Of a stretch of 64,000 nucleotides of DNA, positions 33,604 to 42,700 are shown piece after piece. Location: NCBI GenBank assembly GCA_963751245.1, contig CAVVTR010000006.1:248001-312000 (forward strand), read 5' to 3'. The notes beneath the pieces are model-generated. The model made no database searches, was not told the origin of the DNA, and worked only from the letters and a program-made list of their open reading frames with translations. This DNA comes from CAVVTR01 sp963751245 (lineage in GTDB: Bacteria; Acidobacteriota; Thermoanaerobaculia; Thermoanaerobaculales; Thermoanaerobaculaceae). Both the position numbers and the translations under genes were made by a program. Position 1 is the stretch's first letter. The number at the start of each line of letters is the position of its first letter.

Positions 33604-36021
33604 ATGAGGAGAGAAATTCGCAGGGTGGCCGTGCTGGGGGGAGGGGTCATGGGCTCGGGTATCGCGGCGCATCTGGCCAACGCCCGGATCCCGGTGCTTC
33701 TGCTCGACATCGTGCCGCCCAGGCTCACGCCCGAGGACGAGGCCGCCGGGTTGACGCGGGAGGATCCGCGCTTCCGCAACAAGCTCGGTCTCGCAGCCCT
33801 CGACAACATCAAGAAGTCCCGTCCGTCGCTGATCTACACCAAGAAGCTGCTGCCCTACGTCGAGGTCGGGAACTTCGAGGACGACTGGCAGCGGCTGGCC
33901 GAGTGCGACTGGATCGTGGAGGTGGTGGTCGAGCGGCTGGACATCAAGCGGCAGGTGTTCGAGCGCCTGGAGAAGACGGTCCGGCCCGGCACCATCGTGA
34001 GCTCCAACACCTCCGGTCTCCCCATCAAGCAGATGATGGAGGGGCGCGGCGAGGCGTTCCGGAAGAACTTCCTCGTCACCCACTTCTTCAACCCCGTCCG
34101 GTACATGCGGCTCCTCGAGATCGTCGCCGGGACGGAGACCGACCCCGACGTGGTGCGCTTCATGGCCGACTTCGGCCAGTTCCGCCTGGGCAAGGGTATC
34201 GTCTACGGCAAGGACACCCCCAACTTCGTCGGCAACCGCATCGGCGTCTACGGCATCATGGCCACCATCCACGCGATGATGGAGATGGACTACCAGATCG
34301 ACGAGGTCGACGCCATCACAGGTCCGGCCATGGCCCGGCCCAAGAGCGCGTCGTTCGGCACCACCGACCTGGTGGGCCTCGACACCATGGTCCACGTCGT
34401 CGGGACGCTGCGGGACAGCCTGCCCGACGACGAGGGACAGCCCGTTTTCCAGGTGCCGGAGTTCATCTCCCGGATGGTCTCCGAGGGGATGCTCGGGCGC
34501 AAGGCGAAGGGCGGCTTCTTCAAGCGCGAGAAGGGCCCGGGCGGCGAGAAGATCGACCTCGTCCTCGACTGGAAGACGTTCACCTACCGTGCCAAGGCCA
34601 AGATGGAAGCGCCCTCCCTCAAGGAGACCAGGAAGATCCACGATCCGGGCCAGCGCATCAAGCTGCTCGTCGAGGCCGACGACCGCGCCGGGCGGTTCGC
34701 GTGGCGCGTCATCCGTGACGCCCTCGCCTACTCCTCGCGCCGCCTGGGCGAGATCTCCGACACCATCGTGGACATCGACAACGCCCTCAAGTGGGGGTTC
34801 AACTGGGAGCTCGGCCCCTTCGAGACCTGGGACGCCCTGGGCGTGGCCGCCGTCGTCGACCGCATGAAGGCGGAGGGCGTCGAGCCCGCCGGCTGGGTCG
34901 AGAAGATGCTCGCTTCCGGCGCCGGCTCGTTCTACCGCGTCGGCGCGTCCGGGCTGGAGTTCTACGACGCCCGCGCGGGCGCCTACGCCCCGGTGCCGCG
35001 GCCGTCCACGTTCCTGGTCCTCTCCGAGATGAAGCAGCGCACCCCGGAGGTCTACGGCAACGCCGGCGCGTCCCTCGTCGACCTCGGTGACGGCGTGCTG
35101 TGCATCGAGTTCCACTCGGCCCTGCAGCCCAAGCTCAACCCCATCGACGACCAGATCATGGAGGTGGTCCTCAAGGGCATCGAGATCGCCGAGAAGGACT
35201 TCAGGGGCCTGGTGGTGCACCACCAGGGCGAGCAGTTCTGCGCCGGCGCCAACCTTCTCATGCTCCTCGGCGCGGCCCAGAGCCAGCAGTGGAAGGCCAT
35301 CGACGAGATGGTGCGCCGGTTCCACGCCATGACCATGGGGATGAGGCACGCCCGTGTGCCCGTGGTGACCGCGCCGTTCGGCTTCACCTTCGGCGGCGGA
35401 GCCGAGATCACCATGTCCGGCGACCGCGCCTGCGCCCTGGCCGAGACGTACATGGGCCTGGTGGAGGTGGGGGTCGGCCTGGTGCCCGCGGGAGGCGGCC
35501 ACGTCTTCATGCTCGACCGGGTCCTCGCGGGCCTCGACGAGCCCGTGCTGTCGAACCTTCCCTTCCTCCGCAACGCCTTCGAGGTCATTGCCATGGCCAA
35601 GGTCGGGACCTCCGCGGACGAGGCGAGGGAGTACCGCTACCTGCGCCCCTTCGACCACGTGGAGATGAACCGCGACCAGCAGCTGTGGACGGCGAAGCGC
35701 ATGGCCATCGCCATGGACGAGGAAGGCTACCTGCCCCCGGCGCCCGCCACCTACACCCTCCCCGGCCGTGAAGGCATCGCCACCTTCCAGATGATGCTCC
35801 ACAATCTGAAGCTCACCCACTTCATCTCCTCCCACGACGAAAAGATCGCCGGCCACATCGCCAACATCCTCTCGGGAGGGGACACGACCATCAACAACCC
35901 GGTGCCGCAGCAGCGCATCCTCGACCTCGAGAGAGAGGCGTTCCTCTCCCTGTGCGGCGAGCCCAAGACGCAGGAGCGCATCCAGTTCATGCTCCTGAAC
36001 AACAAGCCTCTGCGGAACTAG
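33604..36021 (+). CDS. fadN: 3-hydroxyacyl-CoA dehydrogenase/enoyl-CoA hydratase, FadN type
   Basis: An 805-residue bifunctional beta-oxidation enzyme. The hydroxyacyl-CoA dehydrogenase is N-terminal (VAVLGGGVMGSGIAAHLANA for NAD, SSNTSGLPI, FFNPVRYMRLLEIV) and the crotonase domain C-terminal (GEQFCAGANLLML, FTFGGGAEITMSGDRA). This order is that of Bacillus FadN/YusL and the reverse of E. coli FadB. The start is ATG giving MRREIRRVAVLGG, with AAGGGGGG upstream. fadA follows 15 bp later, and an operator lies 86 bp before the start. Confidence 0.95.
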   Translation: MRREIRRVAVLGGGVMGSGIAAHLANARIPVLLLDIVPPRLTPEDEAAGLTREDPRFRNKLGLAALDNIKKSRPSLIYTKKLLPYVEVGNFEDDWQRLAECDWIVEVVVERLDIKRQVFERLEKTVRPGTIVSSNTSGLPIKQMMEGRGEAFRKNFLVTHFFNPVRYMRLLEIVAGTETDPDVVRFMADFGQFRLGKGIVYGKDTPNFVGNRIGVYGIMATIHAMMEMDYQIDEVDAITGPAMARPKSASFGTTDLVGLDTMVHVVGTLRDSLPDDEGQPVFQVPEFISRMVSEGMLGRKAKGGFFKREKGPGGEKIDLVLDWKTFTYRAKAKMEAPSLKETRKIHDPGQRIKLLVEADDRAGRFAWRVIRDALAYSSRRLGEISDTIVDIDNALKWGFNWELGPFETWDALGVAAVVDRMKAEGVEPAGWVEKMLASGAGSFYRVGASGLEFYDARAGAYAPVPRPSTFLVLSEMKQRTPEVYGNAGASLVDLGDGVLCIEFHSALQPKLNPIDDQIMEVVLKGIEIAEKDFRGLVVHHQGEQFCAGANLLMLLGAAQSQQWKAIDEMVRRFHAMTMGMRHARVPVVTAPFGFTFGGGAEITMSGDRACALAETYMGLVEVGVGLVPAGGGHVFMLDRVLAGLDEPVLSNLPFLRNAFEVIAMAKVGTSADEAREYRYLRPFDHVEMNRDQQLWTAKRMAIAMDEEGYLPPAPATYTLPGREGIATFQMMLHNLKLTHFISSHDEKIAGHIANILSGGDTTINNPVPQQRILDLEREAFLSLCGEPKTQERIQFMLLNNKPLRN

Positions 36022-36036
36022 GAAGGAGCGTCCAGA

Positions 36037-37200
36037 ATGCGTGAAGCCGTCATCGTCTCGTACGCTCGCACCCCCGTCGGACGGGCGAAGAAGGGCAGCT
36101 TGAAGGACACCCGTCCGGAGGAGTTCGCCGCGGAGGTCCTCAAGGCGCTGGTCCAGCGCACCCCCGGCCTGTCCCCCGAAATGGTGGACGACGTGGTCCT
36201 CGGCTGCGCCATGCCCGAGGGGGAGCAGGGCATGAACGTGGCCCGGCTGGTCACCCTCCTGGCCGGGTTCCCCGTGGAGGTCCCCGCCACCACCATCAAC
36301 CGCTTCTGCTCGTCGGGCTCCCAGTCCATCGCCTGGGCGGCCGACACCATCAAGGCCGGCAACGCCGACATCATCATCGCAGGCGGCGTCGAGTCCATGT
36401 CCATGGTGCCCATGGGCGGCAACAAGCTCACCGCCGACCCCGCCCTCATGGACGCGCTGCCCAACGCCTACGCCGGCATGGGCACCACCGCGGAGGTCGT
36501 GGCGCGCCAGTTCGGCATCAGCCGGGAGGACCAGGACGCCTTCGCCCTGCGCTCCCACCAGCGCGCCGCCGCGGCCGTCGCCGCGGGGAAGTTCGCCGAC
36601 GAGATCGTCCCGTTGAAGGTCCGCACCATGGACAACGGCGCCTGGCGCGAGTTCGTCTTCGACACCGACGAGGGCCCGCGTCCCGACAGCTCCCTGGAGG
36701 CGCTGGGCAAGCTCCGGCCGGCCTTCGACCCCCGCGGCACCGTGACCGCCGGCAACTCCTCCCAGATCAACGACGGCGCCGGCATGGTGGTCGTGATGTC
36801 CACCGAGAAGGCCGCGGAGATGGGCCTCGCCCCGGTTGCGTACGTGCGCCAGTGGGTGGCCGCCGGAGTGCCCCCGGACATCATGGGCATCGGCCCCACC
36901 AAGGCTGTGCCCAAGCTCCTCGCCAAGACCGGCCTGACCCTGGCGGACATCGATCTCGTGGAGATCAACGAGGCCTTCGCGAGCCAGTCCGTGTACTGCA
37001 TGCGAGAGCTCGGCCTCGACCCCGAGAAGACCAACGTCAACGGCGGCGCCATCGCCACCGGCCACCCCCTGGGAGCCACCGGCGCCATCCTGACCTGCAA
37101 GATCCTCGGCGAGATGGCCCGTCGCGACGTCAAGCGCGGTGTCGTCACCATGTGCATCGGCGGCGGCATGGGCTTCGCCTACCTGCTCGAGCGGCCGTAG
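36037..37200 (+). CDS. fadA: Acetyl-CoA C-acyltransferase (3-ketoacyl-CoA thiolase)
   Basis: A 387-residue thiolase. The acyl-accepting cysteine is Cys91 in NRFCSSGSQSIAWAA. The GHPLGATGA histidine and the CIGGGMG cysteine near the C-terminus complete the triad, and NEAFA is present. It cleaves 3-ketoacyl-CoA, the last step after FadN. GGAAGGAG precedes the ATG. A strong intrinsic terminator follows. Confidence 0.96.
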   Translation: MREAVIVSYARTPVGRAKKGSLKDTRPEEFAAEVLKALVQRTPGLSPEMVDDVVLGCAMPEGEQGMNVARLVTLLAGFPVEVPATTINRFCSSGSQSIAWAADTIKAGNADIIIAGGVESMSMVPMGGNKLTADPALMDALPNAYAGMGTTAEVVARQFGISREDQDAFALRSHQRAAAAVAAGKFADEIVPLKVRTMDNGAWREFVFDTDEGPRPDSSLEALGKLRPAFDPRGTVTAGNSSQINDGAGMVVVMSTEKAAEMGLAPVAYVRQWVAAGVPPDIMGIGPTKAVPKLLAKTGLTLADIDLVEINEAFASQSVYCMRELGLDPEKTNVNGGAIATGHPLGATGAILTCKILGEMARRDVKRGVVTMCIGGGMGFAYLLERP

Positions 37201-37225
37201 CCGCTCGTTCCGCGTGACCCATCGA

Positions 37226-37255
37226 GGGGCGGGGGCGACCCCGCCCCTTCTCTTT
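37226..37255 (+). terminator. Intrinsic terminator of fadN-fadA
   Basis: A nine-base-pair GC stem GGGGCGGGG/CCCCGCCCC with loop GCGA, then the T-rich tract TTCTCTTT, 25 bp after the fadA stop. Confidence 0.85.
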
Positions 37256-37279
37256 GAAACGCCGGGTGTCCGGACAGCA

Positions 37280-37306
37280 GGAGGGCCGGCGCGGGGCCGG
37301 CCCTCC
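37280..37306 (-). terminator. Hairpin after the secreted repeat protein gene
   Basis: An 11-bp perfect inverted repeat GGAGGGCCGGC/GCCGGCCCTCC with a five-base loop, 22 bp beyond the stop of the minus-strand gene. No T-run follows, so it may act with Rho or merely stabilise the 3' end. Confidence 0.4.
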
Positions 37307-37327
37307 GGGTTCATACGGCGTCAGCGA

Positions 37328-40300
37328 TCACGGGCAGTCCGCGAACGGGATGTCGGCGATGTCCTTCGCGCCGTTCGGGTCCGCCTTCAGGATCATGTAC
37401 CCGTCGATGTCCACGATGGCCACCGAGTCGCCGCTGTTGTTGTAGGTGTCGAGCAGGCCGGCCAGGTTCTGGATGGCCTTGACGTCGTTGCCACCCAGGA
37501 TCGAGGCGATCTCCGCCAGGCTCACCGGCAGCCCCGCGCCGTTGGACAGGCCGCTGTTGAGGATCGCGGCCATCGCCTGGAACGACGCGAGCTCGCGGGC
37601 CTGGCACAGCTTGCTCCGCTTGTCGCCGTCGGACTCCTTGGCGGGGTTCGCCCAGAAGATCCCCATCGCCTCCTCGATGGAGGTCACGGTCTTCCAGCCG
37701 AGGTCGATGGAGGTGGCGTCGGGAACTTCGTCCGGCGGCACGGTGGTGTCGACGTTGGCGAGGTGGACGTTGAACACGTGGGTGGCGTAGTCCAGGTGGG
37801 TCTTCCAGAAGCCCGGCGTCCGGGTGGCGCCGCCGCCCACCAGGCAGGTGGCGCTCGCCGACTTGTCGTACGAGTTGGACAGGTTGTACTCCGCCGGCAG
37901 GGTCGCGTTCACGTCCACGGAGTTGAAGACCTCGGTGCCGGTGGCGACGATCCCCTGCTCGTAGGTCAGCACGCCGCCGTTGGCGACGGTCTGCGTGTCG
38001 TCGATGCCCAGTGTGGTGTCGACCACGTGGAACACCAGCGGCACGTCGCCGGTGTTGGAGACCACGATGCGGAAGTTGGCCGAGGCGCCCGGAGGCACCG
38101 GCTGGTCGGAGATGCAGTCCTTGGCCACCGTGAAGTCGGGGTGAACCAGGTCGGTCGAGTGCGAGGCCGTTGTGCTCAGAATGTTGGGGAACCCCGTCGG
38201 CGAGCAGGAAACCGATGCCGTGTTCACCAGCGGGTCGGGGTCACCGGCCAGGACGACGCGCGAGGCGTTGGTGATGTCGGTCGCGCCGGAGGCCAGCGTC
38301 ACGCCCTTCGACAGACCGAGGAGCGCGTCGCTGATGGTGCACACCAGGTCCGGGGTGTCCGCCGAGCTGGTGTTGGCCAGAGTGATGGTGTAGTGGGCGT
38401 CGTCTCCGGCCTTGGAGTAGGCGTCGCCGTTCTTGGCCAGGGAGATCGACGGCTGGAAGAGGTTGATGCTCCACGACGCGGTGTGCGTGTAGGTGTTGGA
38501 GAACCCGGCCACCCCGTACGTCGCCGTCACCGTGTTGACGTAGGGATCTCCGGCGTCCGCCGGGACGGTCCAGGTGCGGGTGAACGAGCAGGTCTCGTCG
38601 TAGCTCAGGACGTCGCAGCCCGCCGTCGTCGCCGCCGCCACCAGGGAGCCGATGCGGTCGTCGGACAGGCTCGACAGGTTGAGCACCGGCGCGTCGGAGC
38701 TCGACAGGTTGTGGATCGTGTAGGAGTACGTCACCTCGTCGCCGATCTTCGACAGCGAGGGCCCGCTCTTGGAGATCTCGAACTCCGCCGTGAACAGGTC
38801 GATGCTCCACGACGCGGTGTGCGTGTAGGTGTTGGGGAACCCCGCCACGCCGTAGGTCGCCGTCACCGTGTTCACGTACGGGTCCCCGGCGTCGGCAGGG
38901 ATGGTCCAGGTCTTGGTGAACGAGCAGGTCTCGTCGTAGGTGAGGACGTTGCAGCCCGCCGTCGTCGCGTCGGCCACCAGCGAGCCGATCCGGTCGTCGG
39001 ACAGGCTCGACAGGTTCAGCACCGGGGCGTCCTCGCTGGAGAGGTTGTGGATGGTGTACGTGTAGGTCACATCGTCGCCGATCTTCGACAACGACGGCCC
39101 GCTCTTGGAGATCTCGAACTCCGCGGTGAACAGGTTGATGCTCCACGACGCGGTGTGGGTGTAGGTGTTGGGGAACCCGTCCACCCCGTAGGTCGCCGTC
39201 ACCGTGTTGACGTACGGGTCCCCGGCGTCGGCCGGGATGGTCCAGGTCCTGGTGAACGAGCAGGTCTCGTCGTAGCTCAGCACGTCGCAGCCCGCCGTCG
39301 TCGCCGCCGCCACCAGGGAGCCGATGCGGTCGTCGGACAGGCTCGACAGGTTGAGCACCGGCGCGTCGGAGCTCGACAGGTTGTGGATCGTGTAGGTGTA
39401 GGTTACCTCGTCGCCGATCTTCGACAGCGAGGGCCCGCTCTTGGCGATGGAGAACTCCGCCGTGAACAGGTCGATGCTCCACGACGCGGTGTGGGTGTAG
39501 GTGTTGGGGAACCCGGCCACGCCGTAGGTCGCCGTCACCGTGTTCACGTACGGGTCCCCGGCGTCGGCGGGGATGGTCCAGGTCTTCGTGAACGAGCACG
39601 TCTCGTCGTAGGTGAGGACGTTGCAGCCCTCCGACGTCGCCTCGGCCACGAGGGAGCCGATGCGGTCGTCGGACAGCACCGACAGGTTGAGCACCGGCGC
39701 GTCGTCACTGGAGAGATTGTGGACTGTGTAGGTGTAGGTGACGTCGTCGCCGATCTTGGACTGGGCCGGTCCGCTCTTGGAGATCTCGAACTCCGCGGTG
39801 AACAGGTTGATGCTCCACGACGCGGTGTGGGTGTAGGTGTTGGGGAACCCGGCCACCCCGTACGTCGCCGTCACCGTGTTGACGTAGGGGTCTCCGGCGT
39901 CGGCAGGGATCGTCCAGGTCTTGGTGAACGAGCAGGTCTCGTCGTCGCTGAGCACGTCGCAGCCTGCCGTCGTCGCCGCCGCCACCAGCGAGCCGATGCG
40001 GTCGTCGGACAGGCTCGACAGGTTGAGCACCGGCGCATCGGAGCTCGACAGGTTGTGGATCGTGTAGGTGTACGTCACCTCGTCGCCGATCTTCGACAGT
40101 GACGGTCCGCTCTTGGAAATCTCAAAGTTCGCGGTGAAGAGGTTGATCTCGTGGAAGTCGCTGTCGGTGACGTCGGTGGCGGTGCCCGTCAGGTGGTAGT
40201 GCACCGTCACCGTGTTCACGTAGGGATCGGCGGCGCCGTCCGGGATGGTCCACGGCACGTCGAAGTTGCACGACGCCCCCGGCGCCAGCGTGCCGCAGCC

Positions 40301-42100
40301 CGCGCCGCTCGCGGTCGACGTCAGGCTCCCGATCTTGTCGTCCACGACGCTGTCGAGGACGAGGTCCGGGCTGTCGGCGCTGCCGGTGTTGGTGATGACG
40401 AAGTGGTACGTCACGTCGTCGCCGATCTTGGAGAGCGTGGGACCGGTCTTCACCACCTGCACGCCCGGCTCGAACAGGTTGACGTAGTGCGTGTCCGAGT
40501 CGGTGATGTCGTTGGGGAAGCCGTCCGGGTGGTAGTGCACGGTGGCCGTGTTCTCCAGCGGGTCGGGATCGCCCGCCTGCACCGTGTAGGTCTTCGTGAA
40601 GGTGCACGAGCCGTCGGAGGCGAGCGTGCCGCAGCCGGCCGTCGCGGCGTCCGCGGCGAGGTCGCCGAGGCCCGCCCAGCCGTTGCCGGCGTCGCTCATG
40701 CTGTCGAACACGAGGCTCGGGCTGTCGGCCGAGCTCGTGTTGTGGACCGTGAACGTATAGGTGATGACGTCGCCCGCCATGGCGTCGGTCTTGTCGGCGC
40801 TCTTGGTCACCTCGACGGCCGGCTGGAACATGTTGATGGACAGCTCGTCCGTCGCCAGGTAGTCCACCCCCGCGTAGTCCGGACCCTCGCCCGAGTTGTA
40901 GGTCACGGTGACCGTGTTGGTCAGCGGGTCAGGATCGCCCTCGACCGGCGTGTACGGCCAGTCGAAGGAGCACGTGTCACCCGGCATGCCCATGGGCTGC
41001 AGGGTGTCGCACTCGCTGGGAGTCGGGACCTCCGTGACGAGGTTGACGCTGTCCGCGGCGGTCCGGTTGCTCTGGTCCACGGCGCTCACCAGGTACATGG
41101 CCGAGATGCCCGTGTTGGACACCACGTAGTGGTAGGTGATCTCGTCGCCGATCTTGGACAGCGCCGGCCCGCTCTTCTCCACCGAGACCCCGCAGGTCTC
41201 GAAGCGGCCGAACGCCAGGTCCTTGAGCTGAGCGGTGAGCTCCTGGGAGGAGCGCGTCTCGGCGAGGAAGTTCGAGAAGCAGGTGGCGTTGGGAACCAGG
41301 TTCGTGAGGTCGATCCCCGCCTCGAAGAAGCTGCCGGGCGGAAAGACGTTGGCCGAGTACTTGTTGTCCTTCGCCTGGTACGACCACGGCGAGCCCGTGT
41401 CCGCCTGGTTCACCACGGCGTACACGTCGTCCGCCCCCGGTGTGATGAGCACGGGGTTGGAAGCCGCCCCCGCGACCCACCTGTAGATGCTCTCCTGCAC
41501 GATGACGCCCCCGCCGGTGAAATCGACGAGGACCAGCACATCGCCGTCGGTGTGGGTCGCGAGGTTCCCGGAGGCGTCGACGAACCTGCCGATCAGCGCG
41601 TCCGCGCAGCCCCCCGGAGGCGCGTTGGGGCTTCCGGCGGGCAGGCCGCACAGGTAGGTCGGCGCCTGCAGGAACCAGAAGCCGATCTGGGCGTCGCCGT
41701 TGTTGGCGTACCGGTCCAGGCCGAAGTAGACGATGAAGTGGCCGTTGGCCGGGTTCTGGTACAGCGCCGCGTAGGCGCTGGTGATCTCGTCCTTGTCGGG
41801 GACGTTGCCGTCGTCCCACTGCCACGACGAGACGTCGCTGATGTCCTTGGACCCGCCGGTGGTGAAGATCGAAAACCCCGCGGGGTCCGGCACGAAACTG
41901 TAGACCAGCGAGCCGTTGAGCTGGTGGCCGTACAGCAGGTCCCAGTCGTCGCCGGGCGGCGGTGGCACTGGTAGGTTGTGGTACGCGTCGCCATCGAGCT
42001 GGAAGAGCCCGATGTTGTGGACGGCCCAGGCCGAGGGCGCGAGCAGCAGCGCCGCGGCGGCCAGGGCCATGACGGAGAACCGCAGAATCCTCGATTTCAT
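37328..42100 (-). CDS. Large secreted DUF11-type repeat protein
   Basis: A 1590-residue secreted protein. A signal peptide occupies about residues 1-26 (cleavage after PSAWA). Residues about 27-300 are a unique beta-rich domain. About ten Ig-like repeats of the DUF11 type follow, each opening with a form of EISKSGPSLSKIGDEVTYTYT and closing before a SINLF or SIDLF. Five of them (about 656-1215) are near-identical 112-residue units. The C-terminus has TRTPGFWKTH, a motif shared by many secreted proteins, then a non-repetitive 150 residues. No LPXTG, PEP-CTERM or other anchor is visible. A GAGGGGGAGG Shine-Dalgarno precedes the ATG. Adhesion or surface-layer function is inferred. Two copies of a structured RNA lie in its leader. 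Confidence 0.88.
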   Translation of the reverse strand: MKSRILRFSVMALAAAALLLAPSAWAVHNIGLFQLDGDAYHNLPVPPPPGDDWDLLYGHQLNGSLVYSFVPDPAGFSIFTTGGSKDISDVSSWQWDDGNVPDKDEITSAYAALYQNPANGHFIVYFGLDRYANNGDAQIGFWFLQAPTYLCGLPAGSPNAPPGGCADALIGRFVDASGNLATHTDGDVLVLVDFTGGGVIVQESIYRWVAGAASNPVLITPGADDVYAVVNQADTGSPWSYQAKDNKYSANVFPPGSFFEAGIDLTNLVPNATCFSNFLAETRSSQELTAQLKDLAFGRFETCGVSVEKSGPALSKIGDEITYHYVVSNTGISAMYLVSAVDQSNRTAADSVNLVTEVPTPSECDTLQPMGMPGDTCSFDWPYTPVEGDPDPLTNTVTVTYNSGEGPDYAGVDYLATDELSINMFQPAVEVTKSADKTDAMAGDVITYTFTVHNTSSADSPSLVFDSMSDAGNGWAGLGDLAADAATAGCGTLASDGSCTFTKTYTVQAGDPDPLENTATVHYHPDGFPNDITDSDTHYVNLFEPGVQVVKTGPTLSKIGDDVTYHFVITNTGSADSPDLVLDSVVDDKIGSLTSTASGAGCGTLAPGASCNFDVPWTIPDGAADPYVNTVTVHYHLTGTATDVTDSDFHEINLFTANFEISKSGPSLSKIGDEVTYTYTIHNLSSSDAPVLNLSSLSDDRIGSLVAAATTAGCDVLSDDETCSFTKTWTIPADAGDPYVNTVTATYGVAGFPNTYTHTASWSINLFTAEFEISKSGPAQSKIGDDVTYTYTVHNLSSDDAPVLNLSVLSDDRIGSLVAEATSEGCNVLTYDETCSFTKTWTIPADAGDPYVNTVTATYGVAGFPNTYTHTASWSIDLFTAEFSIAKSGPSLSKIGDEVTYTYTIHNLSSSDAPVLNLSSLSDDRIGSLVAAATTAGCDVLSYDETCSFTRTWTIPADAGDPYVNTVTATYGVDGFPNTYTHTASWSINLFTAEFEISKSGPSLSKIGDDVTYTYTIHNLSSEDAPVLNLSSLSDDRIGSLVADATTAGCNVLTYDETCSFTKTWTIPADAGDPYVNTVTATYGVAGFPNTYTHTASWSIDLFTAEFEISKSGPSLSKIGDEVTYSYTIHNLSSSDAPVLNLSSLSDDRIGSLVAAATTAGCDVLSYDETCSFTRTWTVPADAGDPYVNTVTATYGVAGFSNTYTHTASWSINLFQPSISLAKNGDAYSKAGDDAHYTITLANTSSADTPDLVCTISDALLGLSKGVTLASGATDITNASRVVLAGDPDPLVNTASVSCSPTGFPNILSTTASHSTDLVHPDFTVAKDCISDQPVPPGASANFRIVVSNTGDVPLVFHVVDTTLGIDDTQTVANGGVLTYEQGIVATGTEVFNSVDVNATLPAEYNLSNSYDKSASATCLVGGGATRTPGFWKTHLDYATHVFNVHLANVDTTVPPDEVPDATSIDLGWKTVTSIEEAMGIFWANPAKESDGDKRSKLCQARELASFQAMAAILNSGLSNGAGLPVSLAEIASILGGNDVKAIQNLAGLLDTYNNSGDSVAIVDIDGYMILKADPNGAKDIADIPFADCP
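38456..40135 (-). repeat. Five tandem 336-bp in-frame repeats
   Basis: Exactly 5 x 336 bp inside the secreted protein gene. Units alternate between two types: units 1, 3 and 5 read GDEVTY, SSSDAP and DVLS, while units 2 and 4 read GDDVTY, SS[D/E]DAP and NVLTY. This points to a 672-bp two-unit block as the step of amplification. Flanking DUF11 repeats in the same gene are clearly diverged. Confidence 0.95.
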
Positions 42101-42143
42101 GATGACCTCCCCCTCGTTGGAATGACTCCGCTTCAGCCCTCCA

Positions 42144-42218
42144 CACCGCCGGTTTCACCATTGGCTTCCCGGCACCTCGGGTGACCAGACAGCGGCACCG
42201 GATCCTCGCCTCGGCGTA
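42144..42218 (-). ncRNA. Riboswitch-like structured RNA, copy A
   Basis: Nearest of two copies before the repeat-protein gene, ending 44 bp from its ATG. Minus strand: P1 CGCCG (42216-42212) with CGGCG (42151-42147); GAGGC and GATCCGG; P2 CCGGTGCC (42201-42194) with GGTGCCGG (42176-42169), using two G-U wobbles; then GGGAAGCCAATGGTGAAACC. These are the same landmarks as copies B and C. A GGAGGTG box lies 30 bp upstream. No terminator follows; the RNA runs straight to the Shine-Dalgarno. The class is not recognised. Confidence 0.55.
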
Positions 42219-42354
42219 TCGGGTCACGTCGACTCCCTCGTCCGCTCCACCTCCTCTCCCGCTCCGAAGCCTCAGACGGCTGGTCGCCGCGCCGCGTCCG
42301 CTCCGGTCCTCTTCGCTTCCTTCCGGTCCGAAACGTTCGAACCGGCAGCGCCTG

Positions 42355-42438
42355 AGCGTTGTCGGTTTCACCCCTGGCTCCCCGGCACCTTCCCGGTGGC
42401 CACTGCCCCCCGGATGCCGGATCACGGCCTCAACGCTG
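42355..42438 (-). ncRNA. Riboswitch-like structured RNA, copy B
   Basis: Minus strand: P1 AGCGTTG (42437-42431) with CAACGCT (42361-42355); GAGGCCGTGATCCGG; P2 CCGGCATC (42420-42413) with GGTGCCGG (42389-42382); GGCCACCGGGAAGG in the apical part; then GGGGAGCCAGGGGTGAAACC. The P2 base changes relative to A and C keep pairing. An imperfect hairpin AACCGACAACGC/GCGCTGCCGGTT overlaps its 3' end but lacks a T-run. A GGGGAGGTG box lies 46 bp upstream of P1. Confidence 0.58.
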
Positions 42439-42545
42439 CGCGGAAACCTCCTGTGCCGTCATCACCGCTGCCGCGTCAGCGACACCTCCCCAGGTGGACG
42501 TCCCCCGACCACCTGCCACGACCGGAAACTGTGAGCTGCATCACA

Positions 42546-42574
42546 ATCTGAGAATGAGGTCATGGTTTTGTCAA
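42546..42574 (-). promoter_or_regulatory. Candidate promoter of the repeat-protein leader
   Basis: Minus strand TTGACA (42574-42569), 17 bp, TCAGAT (42551-42546). The spacer shares ACC/TGAC/T landmarks with the promoter at 44402-44430. Predicted leader length to the ATG is about 440 nt. From 42575 to 42700 the gap back to the preceding gene holds nothing else that I can identify. Confidence 0.5.
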
Positions 42575-42700
42575 GTCCGCTTACGCACATTCTCCTGACG
42601 TTTGCCACGCCCTCGGGCTCGGATGCCCGGCCCGGGACGCGAAGCGGTCCGGCCCCCCTGACGGGCGGGACCGGGCCTGGCGTGCCCCGGAGAAGCGGCG

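Noticed and set aside
33601..37314. A 1237-codon open frame on the minus strand opposite fadN-fadA
   Set aside because: It is rich in His, Gly, Val and Asp with no domain text and lies antisense to two well-conserved genes. Long antisense frames arise from the high GC content at third positions.
37139..40102. A 987-codon open frame on the plus strand with repeating Arg/Val/Gly text
   Set aside because: It is the antisense image of the DUF11 repeats. Its own repeats mirror the 336-bp DNA units and it has no independent start or signal.
38456..40135. Regularly spaced repeats resembling a CRISPR array
   Set aside because: The unit is 336 bp, in frame and coding throughout, with no short repeat/unique spacer pattern and no cas genes.
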